Assembly: GCF_029581395.1 (NCBI RefSeq)
Contig: NZ_CP121113.1
Location: forward strand, 2,290,001-2,354,000
Length of the DNA stretch: 64,000 nucleotides
Direction: 5' to 3'
Origin: Roseinatronobacter sp. S2
GTDB lineage: Bacteria > Pseudomonadota > Alphaproteobacteria > Rhodobacterales > Rhodobacteraceae
The notes beneath the pieces are model-generated. The model worked only from the letters and a program-made list of their open reading frames with translations. It was not told the origin of the DNA and ran no database searches. Positions 1-8,836 of the stretch are shown here, one piece after another. A program made the position numbers and the translations under genes. Numbering within the stretch: position 1 is the first letter of the stretch; each line of letters opens with the position of its first letter.

Positions 1-317
1 CCGACACCTGGGTGGATTTCGATTTCTTTGGCCACCAGATCAGCCTGCACCTTGGTGAACCCTTCGCCAATGCCCCCACGGGGCGCGTGGGCGATCATAT
101 GGTGCCGATGCCGCATTTCGGGCTGGTGCTGGATGTCGCGCGCTTTCGCAGCCTTGCCGACCGGCTGGCAGCGGCGGGGGTGGAATTCATCATCCCGCCC
201 AGCCTGCGGTTTGAAGGGCAACCGGGCGCGCAATGGACCATGTTTTTTCGCGACCCGTCGGGCAACCCGATCGAGGTGAAGGGCTTTGCCGACACGTCAG
301 GTGTGTTCGCCGCCTGA
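1..317 (+). CDS. VOC-family (glyoxalase/dioxygenase-fold) protein, C-terminal part
   Basis: The reading frame is open from the left edge of the window, so only the last ~105 residues are present and the true start lies outside. The fragment has the shape of a vicinal-oxygen-chelate domain: an early histidine in FGHQISLHL that would be a metal ligand, a middle helix, and the C-terminal FFRDPSGNPIEVKGF strand whose glutamate is the usual second ligand. Members are small metal-dependent lyases, isomerases or dioxygenases; the substrate cannot be told from this part. It ends 308 bp before the TAXI transporter gene and is probably not co-transcribed with it. Family assignment is confident, function is not. 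Confidence 0.75.
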   Translation, partial: DTWVDFDFFGHQISLHLGEPFANAPTGRVGDHMVPMPHFGLVLDVARFRSLADRLAAAGVEFIIPPSLRFEGQPGAQWTMFFRDPSGNPIEVKGFADTSGVFAA

Positions 318-625
318 AGTGCGGCGGGGTATGGTCCGGCCGGTTTTATGAATTGCCATGCGCGCCCCCTAGCCCCACCCCCCCTGCCGCCGCCCCCTGC
401 CCCGGATGACAAAACCATGACAGACGCTGCGCAGACATAGCTGCGTCTGCGCAGGTTTTCCGTGCGATTTCAGGTTGTCGGGCGGGTGGTGCCCTTACGC
501 TGCGGGTTGACTCCTTATCAGGGCTGGTGTCCATTAACATTATTGGGCCGCGCGGTTCCTCGCGGAATTCCAGCGCATTGTCCCAAAGACACGCGACACG
601 AGATCGCAAATCCTTGGAGGTACGA
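318..625. other. Intergenic region upstream of the TAXI transporter
   Basis: No supportable gene is seen. The first third is a C-rich stretch without a convincing terminator hairpin. A possible -35 (TTGACT, 507-512) has only a poor -10 match near 530-537, so no promoter is called. The Shine-Dalgarno GGAGG at 616-620 belongs to the gene starting at 626. An in-frame start at 527 exists but would add residues before an obvious signal peptide. Confidence 0.5.
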
Positions 626-1591
626 ATGAACAAGATTTTCACAGCAGGGGTGTTGACCGCTGGCGCGCTGATGGGCAGCGCCGCATTCGCACAGCAAACC
701 TTTGTTTCCATCGGCACCGGCGGTGTCACGGGCGTTTACTATCCTGCGGGCGGGTCGATCTGCCGTCTGGTCAATGCAGGCCGCGCGGAACATGGCATTC
801 GCTGCGGTGTGGAATCGACCGGCGGGTCGATCTTCAACATCAACGCGCTACGCTCGGGCGAGCTGGAATTCGGTGTGGCGCAATCTGACTGGCAGTTCCA
901 CGCCTATAACGGCAGCTCCAGCTTTGAAGAAGATGGCCCGCATGAAGACCTGCGCGCCGTATTCTCGCTGCATCCAGAACCGTTCACCGTGGTTGCACGC
1001 AGCGATTCCGGCATTGCCAGCTTCGATGATCTGGCAGGCAAGCGCGTCAATATCGGCAACCCCGGTTCCGGCCAGCGCGGCACAATGGAAGTTGTGATGG
1101 AAGCCATGGGTTGGGATATGGACACATTCGCTGTCGTATCCGAATTGCAGGCGGGCGAGCAGGCACAGGCGATGTGCGACAACAATATCGATGCCATCGT
1201 CTATACTGTGGGCCACCCGTCGGGCGCCATTCAGGAAGCCACGACCGCCTGTGATACGGTGCTGGTGAACGCCGACAACGACACGATCCGCGAATTGGTC
1301 GATGACCGCGACTACTACCGCATGGCGACCATTCCGGGCGGCATGTATCGCGGGTCCGATGATGATGTGACCACCTTCGGTGTGGGCGCCACATTCGTGA
1401 CATCCGCAACCGTCCCCGAAGAAGTGGTTTATGAAGTGACCAAAGCCATTTTTGAAGGCATGGACACATTCCGTGGCCTGCACCCTGCGTTTGAAAACCT
1501 GGTGCCGGAAGAAATGGTCAGCGATGGTCTGTCTGCGCCCTTGCATGATGGCGCTGCGCGTTATTTCCGCGAAGCCGGCCTGATCGACTAA
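626..1591 (+). CDS. TAXI-family TRAP transporter substrate-binding protein
   Basis: A 321-residue periplasmic protein with a clear signal peptide (MNKIFTAGVLTAGALMGSA, cleavage after AFA at about residue 23). The mature start, with a TGGVTGVYYPAGG segment, is typical of the TAXI (TRAP-associated extracytoplasmic immunogenic) family of solute-binding proteins. It should capture a substrate and hand it to the fused permease encoded 121 bp downstream. The ATG at 626 is chosen because GGAGG lies 5 nt upstream and it begins exactly at the signal peptide. The ligand is unknown; TAXI proteins are often linked to carboxylates such as glutamate-like or C4/C5 acids, but nothing here decides it. Confidence 0.9.
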   Translation: MNKIFTAGVLTAGALMGSAAFAQQTFVSIGTGGVTGVYYPAGGSICRLVNAGRAEHGIRCGVESTGGSIFNINALRSGELEFGVAQSDWQFHAYNGSSSFEEDGPHEDLRAVFSLHPEPFTVVARSDSGIASFDDLAGKRVNIGNPGSGQRGTMEVVMEAMGWDMDTFAVVSELQAGEQAQAMCDNNIDAIVYTVGHPSGAIQEATTACDTVLVNADNDTIRELVDDRDYYRMATIPGGMYRGSDDDVTTFGVGATFVTSATVPEEVVYEVTKAIFEGMDTFRGLHPAFENLVPEEMVSDGLSAPLHDGAARYFREAGLID

Positions 1592-1712
1592 GCTAAAATC
1601 CGGTGCGGGCCGCGCATGGCCCGCACCACCTGACCTTGCCCGTCAGGGCCACCCGGACCGCAGAGTCCGGACATTTCCAAACAAAAATTACACATCGACA
1701 GGGGGTTTGGTC

Positions 1713-4394
1713 ATGGCGGAACAGGGACGCAGATTCAGCGATTCCGAACTTCAGGATCTGGTTGCCAGCACGGATTCGGGGGCACGCAACCCCAAGAACC
1801 GCGCCGTGGCACTGCTGATTTCCGGCGTTGCGCTGGTATGGTCGTTATTCCAGCTATGGATTGCCGATCCGCAATTTTCGCTGGCCCCCAAAATACCGGG
1901 GCTGAATATCATCGGGTCTGACCAGACACGCCCCCTTCACCTGACATTCGCGCTGTTTCTGGCGTTTCTGGCCTATCCGGCGTTCAAATCCTCGCCGCGC
2001 GACCGCGTGCCGCTGTTCGACTGGCTGCTGGCCTTCACCGCCGCAGGGTCTGCGTTCTACGTCTTCTGGTTCTCGCGCGAGATATCGAACACCGCCCGTC
2101 AGGGCAGGCTGATCCAGTGGCAGGCCGACTGGAATATTCTTGGCTGGCAGATTGATGTGATCTATCCGCAGGTGATTGTCGGCTCCATCGGGCTGGTGCT
2201 GCTGCTGGAGGCATCGCGCCGCGCGCTTGGCCCTGCGCTGACAATCGTGGGGTCGCTGTTTCTGGCCTATTCCTATTTCGGCACCGGCTGGCTTATTCCG
2301 GAATTGATCGAGCATTCGGGCCGGTCCTTCCGCGGGATCATCAACACCCAGTGGTATGACACCAATGTAGGCGTTTTCGGCATTCCGCTGGGCGTATCCA
2401 CGGCATTTGTGTTCCTGTTTGTGCTGTTCGGCTCGCTTCTGGACAAGGCGGGCGCGGGCAATTATTTCATCAAGATGGCCTTTGCGGGGCTTGGCCATCT
2501 GCGCGGTGGCCCTGCCAAGGCCGCTGTGGTCGGTTCTGCGGCGACGGGCCTGATTTCAGGGTCGTCCATCGCCAATGTGGTGACCACCGGCACATTCACC
2601 ATTCCATTGATGAAGCGTGTGGGCTTTTCATCCGAAAAGGCGGGCGCGGTCGAAGTGTCGAGTTCCGTCAACGGCCAGATCATGCCGCCGGTGATGGGGG
2701 CTGCCGCATTCCTGATGGTGGAATTCGTGGGCATCTCCTATCTGGAAGTCATCAAGCACGCCTTCATCCCTGCGGTCATTTCCTATATCGCGCTGATCTA
2801 TATCGTGCATCTGGAAGCGCTGAAGTCGGGCATGAAGGCGCTTGGCCCGTCGCGCAGCCTGACGCAGATGTTTCTGAAAATATTCGGCGGGTTCGTGATT
2901 GCGGGCGTGGCCTTCTATGCGGTGGTCGCGGGCGTCAACGGGCTGCGCGCGGTCGTCCCGGGCATTTCCGATGCGGTAACATTGGCGGTGGTTCTGGTTG
3001 TGTATCTGGGGGCGATTTATATTGCCGCACAGCGCCCTGATCTGGAAATGGACGACCCCAACGCCAAAGATGTCAAATTGCCCATCATGAAGGATGTGGT
3101 GCCCACGGGGCTGCATTTCCTGTTGCCGATCCTTGTGTTGATCTGGTTTTTGATGATCGAACGACAATCCCCCGCCAAATCCGCGTTCTTCGCGGTGGCC
3201 ATGATGTTGTTCATCATCATCACGCAGCGCCCGCTCAAGGCACTGTTTCGCCGCTCGCATGATATGATGGCGGAAGCGCGCGCAGGCTTCAACGATCTGA
3301 TCGAGGGGTTGATCGCAGGGGCGCACAACATGATCGGCATTGGCGTGGCGACCGCGGCGGCAGGTATCATCGTAGGCACTGTCACGCGCACGCCCATCGG
3401 CACCGAACTGGCCGGGCTGGTTGAATTTCTGGCGCTTGGCAATCTGTTCCTGATGCTGCTGCTGGTGGGGGCGTTTTCGCTGATCCTGGGTCTGGGCCTG
3501 CCGACAACGGCGAATTACATCGTGGTGTCATCGCTGATGGCGTCTGTGGTGGTCAGCCTTGGCGCGCAGGAAGGGCTGCTTATTCCGCTGATCGCGGCGC
3601 ATTTGTTCGTGTTCTATTTCGGGCTGATGGCCGATGTGACCCCGCCCGTGGGTCTGGCCAGTTTCGCGGCCTCTGCGGTGTCGGGGGGCGATCCGATAAA
3701 GACCGGCTTTCAGGCGTTTTTCTACAGCCTGCGCACGCTGGCGTTGCCGTTTCTGTTTATCTACAATCCCACACTGATCCTTTATGGTGTCGATCTGGGC
3801 ACGAGTGCGGGCATATTGCATGCAGCGTTCATTTTCGTGGTGGCCACGATTGCAATGTTGCTGTTTGCGGCCGCCACGCAGGGCTATTTCCTTGCGCGGT
3901 CCAAATGGCATGAATCGGCGGCGCTGCTGCTGGTGGCCTTCACATTGTTTGTGCCGAATTTCTGGCTGGACCGTGTGCAGCCGGAATTCAACCGCCTGCC
4001 CGGAACGGAGTTTGAGCAGGTCTTGCGTGACCTGCCGGCAGGCAGCAACCTGCGCATCGAGATCGAGGGGCCTGATTTTTCTACAGGGCAGATGCGCAGC
4101 CTGACATTGTCGCTGCCTGTCGATGACACCCCGCCAGAGCAGCGCATTGATGCCACCGGATTTCTGCTGATGCCCGCAGATGACAGCGTTGCGATGGATG
4201 AACCGATGTTCAGCTCGCCCTATCAGACGGCGTTGCAGGATTTCGATTTCTATGCGGCTGATCCCGTTGAACTGGTCGCCGTGCTGCGCCCTGCCGACCG
4301 GATGCCTGCGCATCTGTTCTTCATTCCGGCGCTGCTGCTGCTTCTGGGGGTCGTCCTGATGCAACGGCGCAGGCAGACACAACCGGCCTTCTAG
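1713..4394 (+). CDS. TRAP transporter fused permease (DctQM-type, TAXI system) with C-terminal DUF3394
   Basis: An 893-residue polytopic membrane protein in which the small (DctQ-like) and large (DctM-like) TRAP permease parts are fused, as is usual for TAXI systems. Hydrophobic segments run from residue ~30 to ~740. The central region holds conserved DctM-type loops such as GSAATGLISGSSIANVVTTG and LGLGLPTTANYIV. The last ~150 residues, after a hydrophobic stretch, form a soluble part typical of DUF3394 and end in one more membrane segment. It should use an ion gradient to import the ligand bound by the product of the preceding gene. The ATG at 1713 follows an AGGGGG ribosome site; a TTG six bases upstream is in frame but less likely. 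Confidence 0.93.
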   Translation: MAEQGRRFSDSELQDLVASTDSGARNPKNRAVALLISGVALVWSLFQLWIADPQFSLAPKIPGLNIIGSDQTRPLHLTFALFLAFLAYPAFKSSPRDRVPLFDWLLAFTAAGSAFYVFWFSREISNTARQGRLIQWQADWNILGWQIDVIYPQVIVGSIGLVLLLEASRRALGPALTIVGSLFLAYSYFGTGWLIPELIEHSGRSFRGIINTQWYDTNVGVFGIPLGVSTAFVFLFVLFGSLLDKAGAGNYFIKMAFAGLGHLRGGPAKAAVVGSAATGLISGSSIANVVTTGTFTIPLMKRVGFSSEKAGAVEVSSSVNGQIMPPVMGAAAFLMVEFVGISYLEVIKHAFIPAVISYIALIYIVHLEALKSGMKALGPSRSLTQMFLKIFGGFVIAGVAFYAVVAGVNGLRAVVPGISDAVTLAVVLVVYLGAIYIAAQRPDLEMDDPNAKDVKLPIMKDVVPTGLHFLLPILVLIWFLMIERQSPAKSAFFAVAMMLFIIITQRPLKALFRRSHDMMAEARAGFNDLIEGLIAGAHNMIGIGVATAAAGIIVGTVTRTPIGTELAGLVEFLALGNLFLMLLLVGAFSLILGLGLPTTANYIVVSSLMASVVVSLGAQEGLLIPLIAAHLFVFYFGLMADVTPPVGLASFAASAVSGGDPIKTGFQAFFYSLRTLALPFLFIYNPTLILYGVDLGTSAGILHAAFIFVVATIAMLLFAAATQGYFLARSKWHESAALLLVAFTLFVPNFWLDRVQPEFNRLPGTEFEQVLRDLPAGSNLRIEIEGPDFSTGQMRSLTLSLPVDDTPPEQRIDATGFLLMPADDSVAMDEPMFSSPYQTALQDFDFYAADPVELVAVLRPADRMPAHLFFIPALLLLLGVVLMQRRRQTQPAF

Positions 4395-4418
4395 GCTGCA
4401 TCACCCGGGGGAAGACTG

Positions 4419-4844
4419 ATGGCCATGAAAATCCTGCTGCCCATTGATATGTCGCATCCTGCATCATGGGTCAAACCCATGGGCGAGGCGCAGAAAATGC
4501 TGCGCGATGGCGGCGAATTGCATGTGGTCAGCGTGCTGCCGGATTTCGGCCTGTCCATGGTCGGCGCGTTTTTCCAGAAGGGGTTTGAACAGGCGGCCTT
4601 GTTGCAGTTTACCGAAGCGATGCGCAAATGGGTGCGCGACAACGTGCCCGGGTCAGTGGATGTGCATCCGCATGTGTTGCATGGCAATATCTATGACGAA
4701 ATCCTGCGCGCGGCGGACAAGCTGGATGTGGATGTCATTGTTATGGCCGCCCACCGCCCCGAAGCAAAAGACTATCTGCTAGGCCCCAATGCAGCGCGCG
4801 TGGTGCGCCATGCAAAACAATCGGTCTATGTGGTGCGCGATTAG
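4419..4844 (+). CDS. Universal stress protein (UspA), TRAP-associated
   Basis: A 141-residue single-domain UspA protein: first strand MKILLPIDMS, a middle DVIVMAAHRP segment, and the C-terminal nucleotide-binding part LGPNAARVVRHAKQSVYVV. It starts 24 bp after the fused TRAP permease with GGGGGA upstream, so it is very likely the third gene of that operon. UspA proteins joined to TRAP operons (TeaD of the Halomonas ectoine system is the studied case) bind ATP and modulate transporter activity; that role is inferred here from position. It is more divergent than the three tandem Usp proteins at 46-48 kb, having AAHRPEAKDYLLG where those have ASHKPG..DYFIG. Confidence 0.88.
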   Translation: MAMKILLPIDMSHPASWVKPMGEAQKMLRDGGELHVVSVLPDFGLSMVGAFFQKGFEQAALLQFTEAMRKWVRDNVPGSVDVHPHVLHGNIYDEILRAADKLDVDVIVMAAHRPEAKDYLLGPNAARVVRHAKQSVYVVRD

Positions 4845-4908
4845 CGCCGCGCCAGTTTGAAACACCATTTGCGTAGTGTGGCCTGAAAGGGGCGTTGTGG
4901 CTTGGATA

Positions 4909-5107
4909 TAGCCCGCGCCATCGGTGGGCCGGGGTCTGCCGATCCAACATTCAAGGAATGCAGTTTATGCAGGCAGCATACTCCTGCCTCTCAAAGCTTG
5001 GACGGACATTAGCCAAATCGGCAGGCCGCGGGACAGCCCACCGATGGCGCGGCGGGCTGCGCCCTTTGCTCCGCGCCTTGGGGCTTTACCGATGTCTGTA
5101 AAAGGCC
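4909..5107 (+). repeat. Intergenic structured repeat, copy A
   Basis: First of five copies of a ~200-bp repeat. It opens with GCCCGCGCCATCGGTGGGCC (4911-4930), continues to CTGCCGAT, has a variable centre, then the inverted arm ATCGGCAGGCCGCGGGACAG and CCCACCGATGGCGC, followed by a GGGCTGCGCCC mini-hairpin and a tail ending AAAAGGCC (5100-5107). It fills the gap between convergent uspA and recR. Reading frames through it resemble frames in other copies only because the DNA is repeated; copy B shifts frame, so I regard it as non-coding. Confidence 0.85.
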
Positions 5108-5146
5108 AGCCCCCCCAAACGGATGCATCACCCAGAACCGACCATC

Positions 5147-5749
5147 CTAGAACGACTTGCGCGCCCGTAGGGCCGCGCCGATCGTGCCATCATCAAGGTA
5201 GTCCAGCTCGCCCCCCATGGGCACGCCTTGGGCAAGGGCGGTGACCTTCACACCTGTCGGGCCAAGTGCATCGGCGATGTAATGCGCGGTTGTCTGGCCG
5301 TCGACTGTGGCACCCAATGCAAGGATCACCTCGCGTGCGCCAATGTCGTTGATCCGGGCCACAAGTTCGGGAATGCGCAGGTCTTCCGGCCCGATTGCGT
5401 CCAGCGCAGACAGTGTGCCGCCCAGCACATGATACAGCCCCTTGAACACGCCCCCGCGTTCCATGGCCCATAAATCGGCGACATCTTCGACCACACAGAT
5501 TTCGGCACTCGCGCGGCGGGCATCATCCGTGCAGATCGCGCAGACCGGCGCGGTCGAGATATTGCCGCATTGCGTGCAGGTCTGCGCCGTTTGCGTCACG
5601 CGGTCCAGCGCGGCCAGAAGCGGGCGCAGGCTTTGGTCGCGGCGCTGGATCAGGTGCAGCACCAGACGCCGCGCAGACCGCGGACCCAGACCGGGCAGCC
5701 GCGCCATCTGCGCGATCAGCGCCTCTATTTCATTGGGGGCACGGTCCAT
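5147..5749 (-). CDS. recR: Recombination mediator protein RecR
   Basis: A 200-residue RecR of normal length. Residues ~10-55 form the helix-hairpin-helix region ([11 protein letters not shown]), followed by the four-cysteine zinc finger (C58, C61, C70, C73) and the Toprim domain starting [14 protein letters not shown]. With RecF/RecO it loads RecA on gapped DNA. It is the last gene of the dnaX-ybaB-recR run on the minus strand, 10 bp after ybaB, the order found in very many bacteria. Downstream it meets repeat copy A. Confidence 0.97.
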   Translation of the reverse strand: MDRAPNEIEALIAQMARLPGLGPRSARRLVLHLIQRRDQSLRPLLAALDRVTQTAQTCTQCGNISTAPVCAICTDDARRASAEICVVEDVADLWAMERGGVFKGLYHVLGGTLSALDAIGPEDLRIPELVARINDIGAREVILALGATVDGQTTAHYIADALGPTGVKVTALAQGVPMGGELDYLDDGTIGAALRARKSF

Positions 5750-5759
5750 GTGGCTGCGG

Positions 5760-6104
5760 CTAGAACGGCAGGTTCATGTCGCGCGGCAGTCCAAGGCTTT
5801 CGGCCATCGCACCCATTTCTTCCTTGGAGCGCGCTTCGGCCTTGGCCTGTGCATCCTTGATGGCTGCAAGAATCAGGTCTTCGACCACTTCCTTTTCATC
5901 GGGGTTGAAGATCGAGGGGTCAATTTCCAGCCCCGTCAATTCGCCCTTGGCTGTGGCCGTGGCCTTGACCAGCCCCGCGCCGGATTCGCCGGTGACAATG
6001 ATGGCGTTCAGCTCTTCCTGAAGCTGTGCCATCTTGCCCTGCATTTCCTGCGCGGTTTTCATCATCTTGGCCATGTCGCCAAGCCCGCCCATTCCTTTGA
6101 ACAT
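5760..6104 (-). CDS. ybaB: YbaB/EbfC family nucleoid-associated protein
   Basis: A 114-residue small DNA-binding protein of the YbaB/EbfC family. The N-terminus is glycine/methionine rich ([16 protein letters not shown]) and is followed by the long coiled-coil helix ([16 protein letters not shown]), as expected for the tweezer-shaped dimer. It sits 15 bp after dnaX and 10 bp before recR, so the three are almost certainly one operon. It binds DNA and influences nucleoid structure; its link to DNA repair is inferred from this conserved neighbourhood. Confidence 0.95.
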   Translation of the reverse strand: MFKGMGGLGDMAKMMKTAQEMQGKMAQLQEELNAIIVTGESGAGLVKATATAKGELTGLEIDPSIFNPDEKEVVEDLILAAIKDAQAKAEARSKEEMGAMAESLGLPRDMNLPF

Positions 6105-6119
6105 GTCCTTGTCCTTTCG

Positions 6120-7889
6120 TCATGTATCGTCAAACGGATCCCAGTCGGGGTCCAGTTCATCCTCGACCGGTGCCAGCGCTTCGCTTTCGATCTGCGCATC
6201 CGGCGGGTTCAGATCCCGGATATCGGCAATTCGTGCCTGTGGGAATGCCTGAATAACCGCCGCAACCAATGTATTTTCCATGGCTTCGGCTTCTTGCGCG
6301 CTGCGTTCGCGCGCGCGGGTTTCCGCAAGCGTCGGCGCGCCGCCTGTCGATGTGACCGACACGCCCCAGCGCACCCCTGTCCATGTCTGCAAGCGCCCCG
6401 CAAGCCGCGATGCCAGATCGGGTGTGGCATCTGGTGTCGGCTCAAATTCGATCCGGCCGGGGCTGTAGCGCACAAGGCGCAGACAGGTTTCCACCTCGAC
6501 CAGCAGGGCCATGTCGCGCTTCTCGCGGATCAGGGACACAACATCATCGAATTGCGGGTAGTAACCCAATGCAGGGGCCGCGCTGGCAAGGGCCGCTTGC
6601 GGTGCGCCTGCGTGGCCGGATGATGCGTGGCTGGATGATGCGGGACCGGCACCCGTGCGGCCAGAATTCCCCGCAGCGGCAGGGGCGCGCGTGGTGGTGC
6701 CGCCACCGGCGGGGGGCGATGGCGGGGTCTGGTCATGCCATTTGCGCAGCACTTCTTCGGGGCTGGGCAGATCGGCCACATGGGTCAGACGGATAATCGC
6801 CATTTCAGCGGCCATCATCGCATTCGGGGCGGCGGCCACTTCTTCCAGCGCTTTCAGTAACATTTGCCACGCCCGCGTTAACACCCGCATCGGCAAGGTC
6901 TGCGCCATGACCATGCCGCGATCGCGTTCTTCAGGGCTGATGGTGGGGTCATTGCCCGCATCAGGTGTCACTTTGGTAACACTTAGCCAATGCGTAATTT
7001 CAGCCAGATCGCGCAGCACGGCCATCGGGTCGGCCCCGTCGGCATATTGCGCCGACAATTCCGCAAGTGCCGCCCCCGCATCGCCGCGCATGATCTGGTC
7101 AAACAGATCCAGCACCCGCGCGCGGTCCGCAAGCCCCAGCATCGCGCGCACCTGATCGGCGCTGGTTTCACCTGCGCCATGGCTGATCGCCTGATCCAGC
7201 AGCGACATGGCATCGCGCACGGACCCTTCGGCGGCACGCGTGATCAGGGCCAGCGCATCATCCGCGACCTGCCCGCCTTCGGCCTTGGCCACACGGGCCA
7301 GATGCGCGATCATCACTTCCGGTTCGACCCGGCGCAGATCAAAGCGCTGGCACCGCGACAGAACCGTGACGGGAACCTTGCGAATCTCGGTTGTGGCAAA
7401 GATGAATTTCACATGCGCGGGCGGTTCTTCCAGTGTTTTCAACAGCGCATTGAAGGCCGAATTCGACAGCATGTGAACTTCGTCGATGATATATATCTTG
7501 TAGCGCGCCGAGGCCGCGCGATAGGCCACACTGTCAATGATTTCACGAATATCGCCCACGCCCGTACGCGATGCCGCATCCATTTCCATAACATCGACAT
7601 GGCGGCCGTCGGTGATGGCGCGGCAATGTTCGCACTGCCCGCACGGTTCGGTGGTCGGCCCGCCCTGCCCGTCTGCACCTATACAGTTAAGCCCCTTGGC
7701 GATGATCCGCGCCGTTGTGGTTTTGCCGGTGCCGCGAATGCCGGTCATGATAAAGGCATGGTGGATACGGTCTGCCGCGAAAGCATTGCGCAGGGTGCGC
7801 ACCATCGCGTCCTGACCGATCAGATCGGCAAAACTTTCGGGGCGATATTTGCGCGCCAGAACCTGATAGGGGGTTTGGCTGTCTGTCAT
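6120..7889 (-). CDS. dnaX: DNA polymerase III subunits gamma and tau
   Basis: A 589-residue clamp-loader ATPase. It shows the Walker A loop GIRGTGKT at residues 50-57, a zinc module (C69, C83, C86, C89), Walker B with DEVHML, and the sensor LSRCQRFDLRR. After the AAA+ and collar regions (to about 370) comes a low-complexity Ala/Gly/Ser linker around 395-435 and a tau-type C-terminal domain. It loads the beta clamp and couples polymerase to helicase. I see no slippery frameshift heptamer that would obviously produce a separate gamma form. First gene of the dnaX-ybaB-recR operon. Confidence 0.96.
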   Translation of the reverse strand: MTDSQTPYQVLARKYRPESFADLIGQDAMVRTLRNAFAADRIHHAFIMTGIRGTGKTTTARIIAKGLNCIGADGQGGPTTEPCGQCEHCRAITDGRHVDVMEMDAASRTGVGDIREIIDSVAYRAASARYKIYIIDEVHMLSNSAFNALLKTLEEPPAHVKFIFATTEIRKVPVTVLSRCQRFDLRRVEPEVMIAHLARVAKAEGGQVADDALALITRAAEGSVRDAMSLLDQAISHGAGETSADQVRAMLGLADRARVLDLFDQIMRGDAGAALAELSAQYADGADPMAVLRDLAEITHWLSVTKVTPDAGNDPTISPEERDRGMVMAQTLPMRVLTRAWQMLLKALEEVAAAPNAMMAAEMAIIRLTHVADLPSPEEVLRKWHDQTPPSPPAGGGTTTRAPAAAGNSGRTGAGPASSSHASSGHAGAPQAALASAAPALGYYPQFDDVVSLIREKRDMALLVEVETCLRLVRYSPGRIEFEPTPDATPDLASRLAGRLQTWTGVRWGVSVTSTGGAPTLAETRARERSAQEAEAMENTLVAAVIQAFPQARIADIRDLNPPDAQIESEALAPVEDELDPDWDPFDDT

Positions 7890-7991
7890 GGGGTCAAGCC
7901 TTGGTTATGTGCCCATACCCTAACGTGCTGCGGGCGCGATGGGAAACGGGTTTTCATATTCCCCTGCGGTGTTCGGGCTGTGGGGCAGTGA

Positions 7992-8014
7992 TTGAGTATT
8001 TTTTGCAAGATGAA
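7992..8014 (+). repeat. Short 23-nt intergenic motif, copy 1
   Basis: TTGAGTATTT, three T, then GCAAGATGAA. One of five copies of this motif in the window (others at 11379, 24255, 41441, 56705). This copy lies directly after the stop of the pcaD-like pseudogene and is the only one pointing against its flanking genes. Confidence 0.7.
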
Positions 8015-8015
8015 A

Positions 8016-8823
8016 TCAACTGGTTTTGCGCGCAAGCACGCCATGGTCTTGCAAAAATCCGGTTACGCGCTGCGCGAATCCTTCGGGCTGCTCAATCTGC
8101 GCCAGATGGCCCGCGCGACGCAGAATCGCAAAATGTGACCCTGCGACCAGTTCCGTCGTCTCGCGCACCAAGTCAGGGGGTGTCAGCGCGTCGCGGTCGC
8201 CGGTCAGCCCAAGGGTGGGCAAACTCAGGCCGGCGGTGGTGGTATAGAAATCGCTGCCCGCAATCGCGCGGGCGCAACCCGCCCAGCCCTGCGGCGGGCA
8301 GTCCAGCAGCATGTCGCGCCAGATGTTCACATCAGCGCTGCGCAAAAACGCAGGTGTAAACCACCCTTTTCAGCATTTGCGCGGCAATCGCCGCCATGCC
8401 GCGGGCCTGCACCGTATCTGCGCGCGCGTCCCATATCGCTGCCGTGTCCAGCCGTGCACCTGTGCCCGACAACACCAATGCGCGCACCAGATCAGGGCGT
8501 TTGGTGGCAAGGGCCTGTGCGATCAGCCCACCAAGCCCCTGCCCCAGAAAGACACACGCCCCCACGCCCAGACTGTCCAGCAGGGATTCCGTGTCACGCA
8601 CCAACTGGCCCATCGTATAGGGACCATCCGGCGCAGGCGATGCCCCGTGCCCGCGATGATCATAGCGGATAACCCGCAAGTGGCTGGGCAAATGCGGCAA
8701 AAGCGGCGTCCAGACCCGCGCATCACACCCAAGGCTGGCGGACAATACCAGCACTGGCCCGTCCGGCGGGCCGGACTGCCGGAAATGCAGCCCCGCCGCG
8801 TGCGTCACACCCGCCGCAGTCAT
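8016..8823 (-). pseudogene. 3-oxoadipate enol-lactonase-like (PcaD) alpha/beta hydrolase, frameshifted
   Basis: Two minus-strand frames together make one PcaD-like hydrolase. The N-terminal part (start 8823) has oxyanion-loop and YDHRGHGAS features but drifts after MLKR into VVYTCVF and stops; the other frame resumes with LRSADVNIWRDMLL and carries the acid (TGDRDALTP) and the histidine (AGHLAQIEQPE). One extra base in the CCC run at 8364-8366 explains the break: removing it restores MLKRWFTPAFLRSAD. The nucleophile elbow reads GQGLG instead of G-x-S-x-G, so the catalytic serine is also gone, which argues for real decay rather than a sequencing slip alone. It begins 13 bp after the dehydratase gene. 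Confidence 0.82.
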
Positions 8824-8836
8824 GGGGCGGGCGCAA

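Noticed and set aside
848-1546. Long minus-strand frames opposite the TAXI gene and many other genes
   Set aside because: High-GC codon bias produces long antisense frames rich in His/Arg; each overlaps a well-supported gene completely.
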